Assembly (NCBI GenBank): GCA_022828595.1
Contig: JAKGHH010000003.1
Location: forward strand, 106,043,583 to 106,107,582
Direction of reading: 5' to 3'
DNA from: Nelumbo lutea
Taxonomy: Eukaryota; Streptophyta; Magnoliopsida; Proteales; Nelumbonaceae
DNA length: 64,000 nucleotides
The notes beneath the pieces were generated by a model. That model was given only the letters and a program-made list of their open reading frames with translations. It made no database searches and was not told where the DNA came from. Positions 1 to 10,688 of the stretch are shown piece by piece (the stretch's first letter is position 1; each line of letters begins with the position of its first letter). The position numbers were made by a program, and so were the translations under genes.

Positions 1-565
1 GAGGCGCGTGATGCAGCCCCAGCCATATAACCAGATTACAACTGAGCCCAGAATAATTCAGAGTTTCAGACTTATGCACCCCCTGTTTTGCAAAGAAATC
101 AGCCATCTCGTTAGCTGACCTCCTTTCCCATTGGACTGAAATTGTCATATCTCTGACCAGCCACTTAAATCTTTTCATGTATTCTTTGTATTTCCAAATT
201 ACGGTTTCAGGTTCCTTCAACCACCCTATTACCAGTTTAGAGTCACCTTCAATTAACAATCGCTCGTAATTTTAATCTCTAGCAAGCTTTACTCCTTGCA
301 GGACAGCTTGGAACTCTGCAAAAATCGAATCCCCCTACTCCAACTGGACCTGAGAACACAGTAATAACATGACCATAATAGTTTCTAAAAACTCCACCTA
401 TACCAGCCGGGCCTGGGTTCCCTAAGCTGCTGCCATCAAAGTTCAGTTTGATAAATCCTTCATCCAGTGGTTTCCAACCCACAACAGGTTTACTCCTTGT
501 AACAGAACTTCTAGCTATAGCTTCCAAATTTCTCCACATATCATCAAAGGAGAAATCAGATCATC
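1..565 (-). pseudogene. LINE ORF2 fragment, archaea-like RNase H domain
   Basis: The minus strand from about 565 down to the left edge encodes a broken RNase H domain of an L1-type plant LINE. It begins with an FDDMWRN linker, followed by a KLNFDGSSLGNPGPAGIGG segment (first catalytic Asp and the glycine-rich turn of the archaea-like RNase H of plant L1 elements). It ends with a SANEMADFFAKQG-like C-terminal motif. A frameshift lies near 340 and several codons are altered, so it is not functional. The 3' end lies outside the window. It sits in the region that should be a late OEP16-4 intron. Related copies lie at 26.8, 35.1, 42.7 and 59.5 kb. Confidence 0.8.
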
Positions 566-1085
566 TTAAACTCAGAGGTGCCTGGCGAATGTGTGTTTGA
601 TGTGCAAAGAGAATAAGGAAACAATATTTCACCTGTTCTCTTGTAGAATTGCTGGTTTCTGCTGGAGTTTTACTCAGCTCTTTTCAGAATGCAAGTTTTT
701 CAACCAAGGTCCCCGGCCTATATCTTTTCTAAGTAGCCGTCACTTAGAGGAAGTAAGAAGCTAAGGTGGTGTGGACATTGATAACAAAAAAAGCTAAGGT
801 GGTGTGGAGCTGTATTCGGTTCGTTGTATGCTGGTCCATCTGGAGAGATAGGAATAGAAGAGTATTTGAAAATAAGCAGTGGAAGACTGAGAAGATTGTG
901 GCAGCCATTGGAAAGTGTGCCGCAGATTGGGTGTTTATTCTTCCTGAATTTGTTCAAGTTTGTCACTCAGATTTAGGGACTAATTTTTGGGATGTACTTG
1001 AATTGCAAAACTGTAATTCTGATAGCTTTTTTTTACTCGTCTTCCTCAGTGTTTCCTCAACACTCAAGTGATTGTAATCATCTTC
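566..1085 (+). pseudogene. LINE ORF2 3' fragment (zinc-binding RT-associated region)
   Basis: The plus strand reads as the region downstream of the reverse transcriptase in a plant LINE. There is a Cys-rich CVFDVQRE-type start, then VVWSCIRFVVCWSIWRDRNRRVFENKQW between 797 and 882, equivalent to the W-x-WEERN-x-RIF segment of the other LINEs here. Frames change near 620-780, so it is a decayed fragment. The downstream part does not resemble the neighbouring archaea-like RNase H family, so it may come from a different LINE lineage. No clear poly(A) or target-site duplication was seen. Confidence 0.55.
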
Positions 1086-1204
1086 TTTTTGTTTTTAATA
1101 TTTTTTTTTCTATTTACTATAAAAATAGCTACTTTCAGGATAAAAAACCAACACAAATATTGGACAAATTAATTTAGTAGGGAAAATAACAAATAAAATA
1201 CTAT

Positions 1205-1680
1205 GGGAGGGAGGCAGAATAACAATTAGATGGGGAATCCATTAGGTAATTCCAGGTCAGTATTGGAATTGGAATCAGAATCGGAATCCCCTGGAATTGG
1301 AATTGGAATCGCCTATTCCCAATGCCTGTTTGGTTCAGACAGGAAACGGAATCAGAATCAACCAAAAAGTTCAATTTTGTGTAAGTTTATTAATATTTTA
1401 TTATTTTATTTACTTTATTATTTTTGTTATATTATTATTCTGTTAGTACTAATGTTTTATTAGTATTTAATAATCAATACCTTAGTATTTTATTATTATT
1501 ATTATCTTATTATTACTTTATTATTTTATTAATATCAGGGTTTGGAGGTTTTTTGTCAGGAATTCTTTACTTCTTGACAGACTCTAGAATGGGAATCCCA
1601 TTCCCAAAGGGGAGCCTGGTGAAGGCTCAAAAAATAAAAAATATAAAAATATTTCATGGCACTATGTAGCAAAAGAATTA
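1205..1680. repeat. A/T-rich and GGAATT-rich non-coding stretch
   Basis: The first part is a run of GGAATTGGAATC-like motifs (1262-1350). It is followed by TTATTATTA low-complexity DNA (1380-1540) and then GGGAATCCCATTCCC (1591-1605). It may be a decayed MITE, but no convincing inverted termini or target duplication were found. No exon was seen on either strand. Confidence 0.35.
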
Positions 1681-1692
1681 GGTGTCTAAGTG

Positions 1693-1693
1693 A

Positions 1694-1730
<37 letters not shown>

Positions 1731-1732
1731 GT
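1693..1732. repeat. Compound GT/GA microsatellite
   Basis: About eight GT units followed by about twelve GA units. On the minus strand it lies only about ten bases inside the intron that follows exon 5 of the OEP16-4-like gene. Confidence 0.95.
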
Positions 1733-1742
1733 ATGTGCTCAC

Positions 1743-4700
1743 CCAGTCCTTCTTCTTTCGGAATTTTTGAACTCCACATCTTGTAGTAGAAAAGATTCCA
1801 GCAAAAAGTCCTAAATGTTAAGATAAATTCATAAGCAAACACCAAGAAGAAACCAAAATGACATGAACTAGACTGCAACAAAAGTGAGAACTCAAGATTA
1901 ACAGCTGAAACTATTTCAGGCATAACATATAAAGGATGCCATTTTTAAGGGTTCCCATCAAAATCCCATAATTTTGGTGAAAATATTTTTAGATACAAAT
2001 TGGAACTAAAACCTTGAAATGCATGCTATATAACTTAAAGGTCACATAGTTCATAAAGGTAATTACAAATAACAAAGTCTTCAAACTAGAGAGCTTATCC
2101 CTCAAGCAAGTAGCATCTTATTTTCTCAGGAAAAAGCATCTCAAAAGTGGTTATTCCTATCTCAGACATGTGTCTGCCCACTCAAATGGTAGTTACCTCC
2201 ACTAAAAAGGAAAAAAACTCATTTTAAATTATGTATGATCCATAAAGTGGGGTATTATTTAGAAATAAAACTTGATTTAATCTCTTTAATTAAATAACAA
2301 ATCTATACATAAAAAATAAAATAAAATAATAGCCTACATTTATAGCATAGAAAACGGGTGACAAACAAAATTTATTAGAATACATAAATAAAAAATCAGA
2401 ATATGGTCTCGTACTTAGTATGGGGGCATTGTCTAGTTATGAAATGAAAAGAAAATGGCCAATGAGAAACTACTCAAAACAAAATTATGAGAAAAAAGAA
2501 GAGTACAAGCTTGTAAACCAACCGCTAAAGTTCATAATAACTAATGGAGTTTGACAAATGGCCAATGACACAAATTGTTAAAAGTTCACCAATAAATCAT
2601 GGTTATCAAGGCATGGCCTGGGCAACAAAGATTACAAGCTGGGAACCTTATTACATATCATTATGTTGACATATGGTATCTTTCCCTTTTCTCCTGCAAT
2701 TATTTCCACTAGTTTTTCTTCTTTTTTCACCACTCTCTCTTCCCCACCTATCTTTCTAACTACCTCTAACACTTTTTTGGTACTATACTAGTTGGGGTCA
2801 GTCGGGTTAGTCAGTGTTAGTAGGGACTCAGGGGTGACAACAGAGCAGGATGCACACGAGGCCCACTGGTCATACCACACAGACCTAGGTCAATTCAACA
2901 TCTCTGCCTTGTGAGTGATGTCAAGTTACCATCTCAACTATCAGGTCATCAGCCATTTCTTACATTTTTACAGTACCTAAAACTTTAGCTTCATACTTTT
3001 GAGATTCAATTGCTCTATTAAATACTTTTTATATTGTAATATCATCATCATCATTGAAGCCTTATCCCAACTTTATGGTATCAGCTACATAAATCCCATT
3101 TCACCATTCCATTCTGTTTAATGCCATATCCACTTATTATATGATGATTTAGAATATTGAAATTAGTAGATTTAAATGATACTTTTGGTTAGGATGATTT
3201 ATTATTTTTTATATGACATCCAAAGTTTGCTAATAAGGAGAATTATTTTTTCTATCCAGATGCTTGTGGACAGTTGACGGGTTCAGAACTAGGAATTGAC
3301 CTCTCTTCTCCAAAGAGCATCACACAAAAGACATCTCCTCATGTATATCGCCCCATCCCTCGTATATTTTCTCTAATTTCTTTGCCACTTTCACCAAGAT
3401 GTGGAAGGTAGAGAGGAAGTAAACGGGCAGGACAGCCATTGTGGACTTAATTAGTGTTATCCTCCCTAGTCCCTCCTAACGAGATAGGGTTCCTTTTCAA
3501 CAAAGGAAAATGCAATTTACCAAAATGAAGCAAGTTATTTAACATTACAAAATAAAACAACAGAGACAGAATAAGCCTGTCTAGTGGCATATTCTAGTGC
3601 AAGGCTGAGATTTCAATATCATATATTTAACATTACAAAACCTGTTATTTCCCATTGAAAAGAACTTTGAGAAGACCATGAAACATCACAATAATTATTT
3701 TATCAATTATTATACAATGTTCATAGATATTTATCCTTTGTATACCACAAATATGAAACCAAAGATGTAAACTTAATTATAGGCCAAACTCACCAAGTGC
3801 ACTGTGCACCATTCTTTTTTCTAAAAGGTCCATTACCCAATGTTGGTCATAACTATCTAAGGTCTTGGGAGCATGGTTCAAAGTATCAATACACCTTTGT
3901 GTATTGGTAGAGGTGTATGGGTACTTTAAACCATACTCCTATTTTTTTTAGTTTTAATTTTCAAGCTTCAATTTTAAATATATTTACATATATTATTTAA
4001 AAAATGATTTCTTGAAAACACCTGTAAACAGGTGTATTGGGGACCCACCGATACGATACAATATGCCCGACTTGGTGAATTTCATGGGCTCAACTAAACC
4101 ACTTAAATTATCTGGGTTCATTAGATATTTTCAAATTCTAACCTGATCAATAAATGGGCTGTTCAGGTTATATTCGTGCCAACCCGATCAAGGTACGGTG
4201 CAGTCTAGCCAGAGTTGGGGATCCATTTCTTACCAACAAAACTATGGAAAACCCAAACAGAACAATGAAGGAAAAAAGGAACATGAAATTACCACATTGT
4301 AGGCCAAATGTACCAGCTGACTTGACCTGCCCACATCAGTTTCATCCAACATTCCATTCATCCACCAGATAAATATAATGGTTAAATTTGAAATCCAACA
4401 CATATATTTGGGCGAAATCAATGGGATATGTAAAAAAGAAATATTACCACAAAAGAAGCTCTAGCTACACCAGAAAGCCCTACGTTCGACGTTCCAAGAA
4501 AGAATCAAAACACAATGTCAGTTCAGTTTACATATCGAAACATTGTTACTATGAATGAAAAATTGCAGCAGGAGCTCGGAACTATACGAGCTCGAACATC
4601 CAAAATCCATCTGAACCTTTGATTCCTCAAGAACATTGCGGCACAACAGAATCAAATTGAAACCTAACGGCGGTTACTTTCATTTCATTATTACCTCGTT

Positions 4701-4901
4701 TACGAGCATCATACGGACCTATACACAATCCCCAAATCAATCCCGCCTGAAACACAAATTAGGTTTCTTCTGTTAAACAACAAGAACATTAACAACAACA
4801 GCATCAACGCTAATTCAAATCATAATTACCGTTCCGACACGAATGATGGAATCGACGGCGAGGGAAGAACAGGGAACGTCGTCTTCTATCTCTCCCTCCA
4901 T
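1743..4901 (-). CDS. OEP16-4: Outer envelope pore protein 16-4-like (PRAT family), exons 1-5, 3' end missing
   Basis: Five exons on the minus strand splice in phase: 4901-4830 (ATG at 4901), 4746-4695, 4479-4448, 4326-4293 and 1810-1743. All introns are GT-AG. Together they encode 86 residues. Visible blocks are PCSSLAVDSIIRV, AGLIWGLCIGPYDARKRGLSG, ASFVVKSAGTFGLQCG and FAGIFSTTRCGVQKFRKKKDW. These match, in order, the N-terminal two thirds of plant OEP16-4 as I remember it. The family is a small Tim17/Tim22-related (PRAT) membrane protein linked to plastid envelope solute or protein transport. The remaining exon or exons, with the last hydrophobic helices, are not in the window. Intron 4 is 2.5 kb. 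The gene is head-to-head with RPL22. Exon 5 lies next to a microsatellite. The family assignment is firm; the paralogue number is less so. Confidence 0.85.
1811..4292 (-). other. OEP16-4 intron 4 (2.5 kb), repeat remnants only
   Basis: Between exons 4 and 5 no coding signal was seen. The stretch holds one copy of a dispersed repeat (3054-3130). It also holds a degenerate MITE-like block at about 3873-4075 with GGTTCAAAGTATCAATAC and GATACGATAC motifs, resembling the intact MITE at 15221. The rest is A/T-rich intronic DNA. Confidence 0.7.
3054..3130 (+). repeat. Dispersed repeat, copy 1
   Basis: Contains CCTTATCCCAACTTTATGG and then TTTCACCATTCCATTCTG. The same module recurs at 33366-33443 on this strand, and its first half recurs on the other strand at 29966-30010. 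It resembles a short dispersed plant repeat, possibly SINE-derived. The class is not established from this sequence. Confidence 0.5.
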
Positions 4902-5423
4902 TTTCTGTTTATTTCTCGCGACAGAGTAGGAAAAGAACAATCTGTCTGCCATCCCTTGGCATTCTACAATTACCAAAAAAACCCCTTAGAATCATAACAA
5001 AAATTATTTAAATACCCTTAACTGGAAATGTATTTACTAACTGCCCAACTCATTTGTTTTTCGTGCAAGTGCTACATTTTGCCGCACACCGTTGGATGGT
5101 CGTAAAACGGAATACGATTATGTAAAACTCATCCAACGGTCATGATTCTATCGTTTTCTGGAACCGAAAACCCTACAAAACCCTAAACCTAACTTCTCAC
5201 AACTTCCTCTTCTCCATCTCTGCGGCGCTGTTGTCTCTTCCTCCACAGCCTCGACGTACCTGACGATCCGACCTGTGCGTAATAGAATTAGAACCCTTTC
5301 TGATTCTCTCAAGCGCCGTTTAGGAAATTCGGCGCGTTTTACAGGTTGCGTTGTTTGTTCATCTTGGTTTACTCTTTTTTTTTTTTTTTCTGTGAATTGC
5401 AGAGCTGCCAGAGAGAAGCGAAG
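4902..5423. promoter_or_regulatory. Bidirectional promoter between OEP16-4 and RPL22, with telo-boxes and an MSA-like element
   Basis: Only 522 bp separate the two divergent start codons. Two telo-box motifs AAACCCTA lie at 5168-5175 and 5178-5185, about 240-255 bases before the RPL22 ATG. This motif is typical of plant ribosomal-protein promoters. An exact 10-bp inverted repeat, CCGTTGGATG (5089-5098) and CATCCAACGG (5130-5139), lies just upstream. The second arm continues into TCCAACGGTCA (5132-5142), a full match to the plant mitosis-specific activator consensus bound by three-repeat MYBs. The sequence after the telo-boxes is pyrimidine-rich with no clear TATA box. The RPL22 5'UTR probably contains an intron: acceptor TTGCAG ends at 5402, with a candidate donor GTAATA at 5279. 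Confidence 0.65.
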
Positions 5424-8362
5424 ATGAGTCGCGGAAGTGCAACAGGCCCCAAGGGCAAGAAGAAGGGAGTTACGTTCACCATCGACTGCGCAAAGCCGGT
5501 AGAGGATAAGATTATGGACATCGCGTCACTGGAGAAGTTCCTTCAGGAGAGGATCAAAGTCGGAGGTAAAGCCGGTGCTCTCGGTGACTCCATTACCGTC
5601 GCCCGTGACAAGAGCAAGATCACTGTTACCTCAGACAGCAACTTCTCTAAGCGGTACTTGCTTATCCTATCTCCTTTTGTGTGTAAGATGTTTATAGTGG
5701 TTAAATCATGAGCTCTTTTTGCTTATCTTCTCTTTAGTATCTTTTCGCTTTATATTTCGTTTTTTTTTTATTTGTTTGGTCAGTTGGTGTTCGTGGAAAC
5801 ATTTGTTATTTTGAGTTGCTTCGATGTTCTGCCGATTGATGCATTTTAGATGCTTGTATCAACCAAAGAGGAAACGATTTTGAGTTTGAAATTTGATTGC
5901 TTAGAATCAAAAAATAAATGTTTTCTTGATTGTAATTCAGTTCTGGAAATACCCATTTGATAACCAAAATTTTATGTTTTGTCAAGCTCACCAACCTGCC
6001 CTAGTTTTGCTCAAGTAATCCATCCGATTATTCCTAGCCACAAATGAATGCAAGCCACTTTAGACAAGGCACTTTGTCATTCAAGTGAATGGAGTCAGGA
6101 GTTGATCATAAATTTGAACCCCAGGCCGGAGGAAATTTAGTTTGCAGCTATCTGTACCATTACAAATTTCTCTTTGGAAAAGTTGCAAATAACCAAAATC
6201 CTTTTTGAGTAGTTGGATGGATGAAACTTGATATTTGTAACCATTCTTTTAGAAGGTGTTAGGCGCCTAGAGGCCATTCTCAAACTTCTTGTGGCTCAAT
6301 TTTGTATGTTTTAACAGATTATACCACAAAAATATGTAGATATTAGTCGTGAGGTTAGCTATAAAAGCATGACATCAGCTTATTATATGGGGTATTCCTA
6401 CCCATATCCTTGTTTGGGATATAGGAAATGGAGGGTTATTCCCCATTTCCCATCTCTGTTACTGTACCCATATCTTTATCTGATTATGTGGACATCATAG
6501 GTTCTAATATACATACAAGAATAAGTTAGGGAGCAATTTATAAGACACTGTTTGCAGTGCAAATACGAACTGGATACAAATTTTGCACCCAGTTGAGTTT
6601 TGTATCTGATTGTTTGTAATTATAATTTGAAGTTTTGAACACCTTTCTAATTTAAAATTTGTACTTTTTGCCTCGTTTTCACTCATTCTTGCAAATTGAT
6701 GCACTACCTTTTACCTTAATTATCTCGTATAATGATATAAAGTGGGAATCACATCATCTAACTTCCCACCTCACTCCCAAACAAATAGCATTTCCCCTAC
6801 CTCCATTCTATTCCACATAAGGTGGGGATCACATCATTTTACTTCTCACAAAGAAATAGGACAAAGTCAAACATTAGCAAAAGTAAACCAGAATTTACAG
6901 TTAGCCTGTCTGCACTCCCATGCATTTACACCAATGCCAAAAGAACTGAGCCTAAGGAATTTCTTTGTTTGTGATTGTCTACAGGGATTTAACAATTTGT
7001 AAGGAAGTACCGACCACTTTCTTTGATCAGTAAGCTCATACCACTCTGTAGTGGTTTATGACAGTGTTTAGAAAACCGGACTGGACTGGCTGGTTGAACC
7101 GTGACCTGGGATTTAGATCGGTTTGGTCACGCCCAAATAACCAGACTTGTTCAAAACCCAGTGAAAACTGGCTGACCAGCCAGTTTAACTGGTGAATCGG
7201 CCCCGGTTTCATAAAATCACCTGGGTCCATACATAAGTGGAATTTTAAAATGTTTGTTAACAAGATTTGAAGCCAAGACCTCTTATTTTCATAGATTACT
7301 TAATTACCACTAAACCACTTCTTTACTTGTGCCAATTAATGACTTTATTATACAAATTATATTATTATGCACATATTTTAAAGAAAATGTAAATTAAAAG
7401 GCTTGAACCCTACTCATTTGTTTTAAAAATTAAGAAACTTACCATCCATCCACGATATGTTAAGTATTTTAAGTTGTAAAATATATTATATGTAATATTT
7501 AATTGATCTGTAGTATATATGTATATGCCATGTCATCACGTTTTGACCTTTGGTTCGACCTCGATCGAACCTCTAACCTATGAACCTCTCCCTTCTCTGG
7601 TTCTATGCCCAGTCTGGTTATCTAAAGATGTAATCCAATTAAGCTTAGAGCCTGTTTGGGAGGGCTGAAGCTTTGGTTAAGTTGCTTTCATTTATAAGTC
7701 CATTTTCTTTTGCTGAAGGACAGCATGCATGCTTTCTAGGTCTTTCACCAAAATTTCTTATATATGCTGTCCAGGTGGGGTCCACCTCACGAATACCACA
7801 TGGGTTCTTTTAGAGTATATGTATAGCATTAATACTTAAATATTTTAAGTGATGTGTTTAGCAGACCATGCTATAAAAGATCACTAAACATTAGAAGCCT
7901 AATAGAATTTGGCAAAAATATAAGTATTGAGAAAAGACACGGTTTAAAAAAACCCAGATATAGAATGATGATATAAGCATTAAGTAGGGACACCTGTTCA
8001 AGTCTCCGTAACTCGGATCTTGAGAAATGGAAAGTCATGTCCTTGCTCATCGTTTCCTGTGTCTTGCATCCATATATGTGCGTTAGTCTTTTCTTGTCTT
8101 CTATTACCTGATTGTCTACTTCAATTTCTCAGCAGATTCTGTTGCAACCATTACATTTAACTGATGTGATTTGATACATAAAAATTAGAAATAATTCTTT
8201 TCCAAAAATTTTTCCAGGTATTTGAAATATCTGACCAAGAAATACTTGAAGAAACACAATGTACGAGATTGGCTCCGAGTGATTGCTTCAGACAAAGATA
8301 GGAACGTATATGAACTCCGCTACTTCAACATTGCTGATAAGGAGGGAGAGGAGGAAGACTGA
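5424..8362 (+). CDS. RPL22: 60S ribosomal protein L22 (eL22)
   Basis: Two coding exons, 5424-5653 and 8218-8362, join in phase (R codon split CG|G) to a 124-residue protein, the usual length for plant eL22. Exon 1 starts [18 protein letters not shown], then [19 protein letters not shown] and [12 protein letters not shown]. Exon 2 adds [34 protein letters not shown] and an acidic GEEED tail. eL22 is a non-essential-core RNA-binding protein of the large ribosomal subunit, near the exit-tunnel side. The intron is 2564 bp with donor GTACTT and acceptor TTTCCAG. Without splicing, exon 1 reads on for 19 codons beyond the last complete exon codon before a stop. The ORF is undamaged, so this looks like a working gene. 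The ATG at 5424 was chosen from family alignment and from the acceptor-like TTGCAG at 5402 just before it. Confidence 0.97.
5654..8217 (+). other. RPL22 intron with a decayed TIR-like repeat
   Basis: The intron carries no coding signal. A block at about 7064-7625 starts TTTAGAAAACCGGACTGG and ends with the near-complement CCAGTCTGGTTATCTAAAG. It is rich in AACCGGTT-like words, consistent with a decayed non-autonomous TIR element of about 560 bp. GGGGATCACATCAT-type direct repeats occur at 6745-6840. Confidence 0.5.
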
Positions 8363-10688
8363 AGATTCGGATCAGTTTTCATTAGTTAATGGTTATTTCG
8401 TTTATAATATTAGATCCTACTATATATTTTTGGGCAAATTCTAAGGTTTACTTACTGTGTGAATTCAATTTTTGAAGTTTACGGATTCTAGTTTATGGGG
8501 ATTTAAGCTGGTTTTCCCTTTATGATATTGTTAGATGGATGGATTTCCTCAAATAGAGATCTTGATAAAAGATATATTTACATTACCGTTGCTGATTAAT
8601 TGTTGCATAGATCCTATCTCGTCATGTGTCTATCCATTTCCATAATGGGCGGATGGCATCATGGAGGTGCTGCTGATAAGTAATAACAATGACGGGAGTA
8701 ATTAGGGAAAAGACCAACACAATGATAGTGTGTAATCTGATTTGAATTTTATAAAGTTAGTTTCAGGGCAAAATCAATGTTGATTAACTACACAGTGAAT
8801 CAATGATAAAGTAGTAACACATTGCGCTTGAATTTTTAACATCATCAACAAAAGTTTAAAATATGAGCCGATAAAAGATAAGTAGACGTAGGGTTATCAA
8901 TGGATTCTGGAAGTCTGATATCCAATTTAACTCTAAATTGGATTATCCTAGATTTGGATCCAATTAATAATTAGCTGTGGCTTTATCCCCATTGGATCTG
9001 ATTAAAATCTTAGTTTGATAAAAATTTATATTTTATGGGGGAGTACAAAATGCAAATCTATAGAGTTCAATACCTTTTTTTTTATTATTTTGTATGTATT
9101 TGCAATGTATATATTTGCATTTGTACTCTTTCCAAACTGAGCCGTAGGGATGTATAAAGAGTGGATTCAAATTGGATATGATTATATTTGAATTTAATTT
9201 CAATTAAATACATGTTTATTCAAATTTGATTCGATATTTGATGGAACTTAAAACTAGTAAATCGAATTCGAATTTGTCTCCATCATCGAATATCTGAATT
9301 CAGTTCAAATTCAACAATGCAAGGGTTTTAATTCAAACTAGAATAAAACTTGCAGGCCGTTGTTGAAGTGGAATAAAAAGAGATTTAATTTTTAAACAAA
9401 ATCTAAATCTGTTTGCAAAGGGTCAAGCTTTGAAATATGTTAATGAAGTGAAATTTGAAGTGGAATAAAAAGAGAACTTTTGTGGTGTCACCCAGGATGG
9501 ATGGATGACAATGTCAAGATTAATAGGAAAATGAAATAATAATTTTTATTTAATCTTTTAATAATTTTTAAATTTTTAATGAAGTCCAATTACTCTCATT
9601 TTATTTAATTTTTTAATAATTTTTAAATTTTTAATACTTTATCAATAAAATAATAATTTTAATGTTAATTCTAGTATAAATCCGACAATTCTCCTTCTCA
9701 ACTCTTTTTTTATTATTTAATTATTTAATATTTTTATCAATAAAATATAAAATATTAATTTTTTTATTTTTTTAATATTTAAAATAATAATTTGTAATTA
9801 TTTAAAAAATACAATTGTTGTCTACTTGCCTACATATTGATGCCTTTTTTTTTAATTTATTTACCATATAAAAGATCTCCCATAAAATGTATATGAGATA
9901 CATGAAATCAAAAAGTGTGGCACACCTACAGAATGCCACCATGAGTGTGGATTGGTTTGGTCCACACAATCTATTCACAATTCAGAACAGATGTGGATTG
10001 TAGTGTGGTGTGGATTGGTCTCTGCTATAAGGTGTGGTGTGGACCAGTTCACAAGCACCAATTTCTCATCCACACTACAGAACACCCCCTAGAACAGCAC
10101 GAAGGTGACCTTCCATTTAAGGAAACTGTAACAATGGATTCCGTATTTCCATTGGATATAGCATCTCCAAGCCTCCGATTGACAAGATCGGGAAATTTCA
10201 TGACCTTCACCTGAGAATATGAAAACCACATAGAGAAAAACATAGCAAAGGCCGGTGATGTTATGCACAGCAGCAGCTCCTCCATTCAAGCTTCATAGCG
10301 TAAAAGGAATGAAAATGCATAAAAGAAGAGGCAGGGGAAGTACCCTTGACCGAGGGAAAATGGAGTGACTCTAGAGAGATGTGAAGTATCCTTGACCGAG
10401 GGAATGCGGATTAAATTCAAATCCAATTTCAAATCAAACATGATAAATAGATGTGAGTGCAGATCTGGAGGTTTCATAATTGAATGCGGATATAGGAATA
10501 TAAATGATCCTATCTAACTCCTTCCCTAAGTAGATCATGTGTTTTTACCAAAACATAAAGTAAACCATGCGACATCGTAGTAGGTTATTGCTTTATTCAA
10601 TTTGAAATTATTCTTTAGTATCAAAGTTGTTTATAATAAAGTGGGATTTTGAATTGAGCTAAGACTATCTGTATGTAGATTTTTTTAT
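8363..10688. other. Intergenic A/T-rich DNA with degenerate hAT-MITE remnants
   Basis: No gene was recognised. TAGGGTTATCAATGG (8889-8903) and TAGGGATGTATAAAG (9145-9159) resemble the TAGGGGTG termini of the hAT MITEs seen elsewhere in the window. They are followed by GGATTC/AATTGGAT-rich sequence without clear partner ends. Around 9540-9640 a TAATAATTTTTAAATTTTTAAT word is repeated. GTGTGGATTGG-rich sequence occurs at 9945-10080. The motif CCTTGACCGAGGGAA is repeated at 10344 and 10390. Confidence 0.4.

Noticed and set aside
1..1085. 5'-inverted LINE (twin priming) made of the opposite-strand fragments at 1-565 and 566-1085
   Set aside because: The two parts do not look like the same LINE subfamily, and the plus part continues into its own 3' sequence without the RNase H.
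1..1742. Last exon or exons of OEP16-4 left of exon 5
   Set aside because: I searched the minus strand for the Gly/Ala-rich last helices and found only LINE fragments, A/T-rich DNA and a microsatellite. The exon is presumed to lie outside the window.
9776..10290. Possible small gene in the GTGTGGATTGG-rich stretch
   Set aside because: Short open frames overlap on both strands without splice structure, family motifs or codon bias. It looks like repeat-derived DNA.
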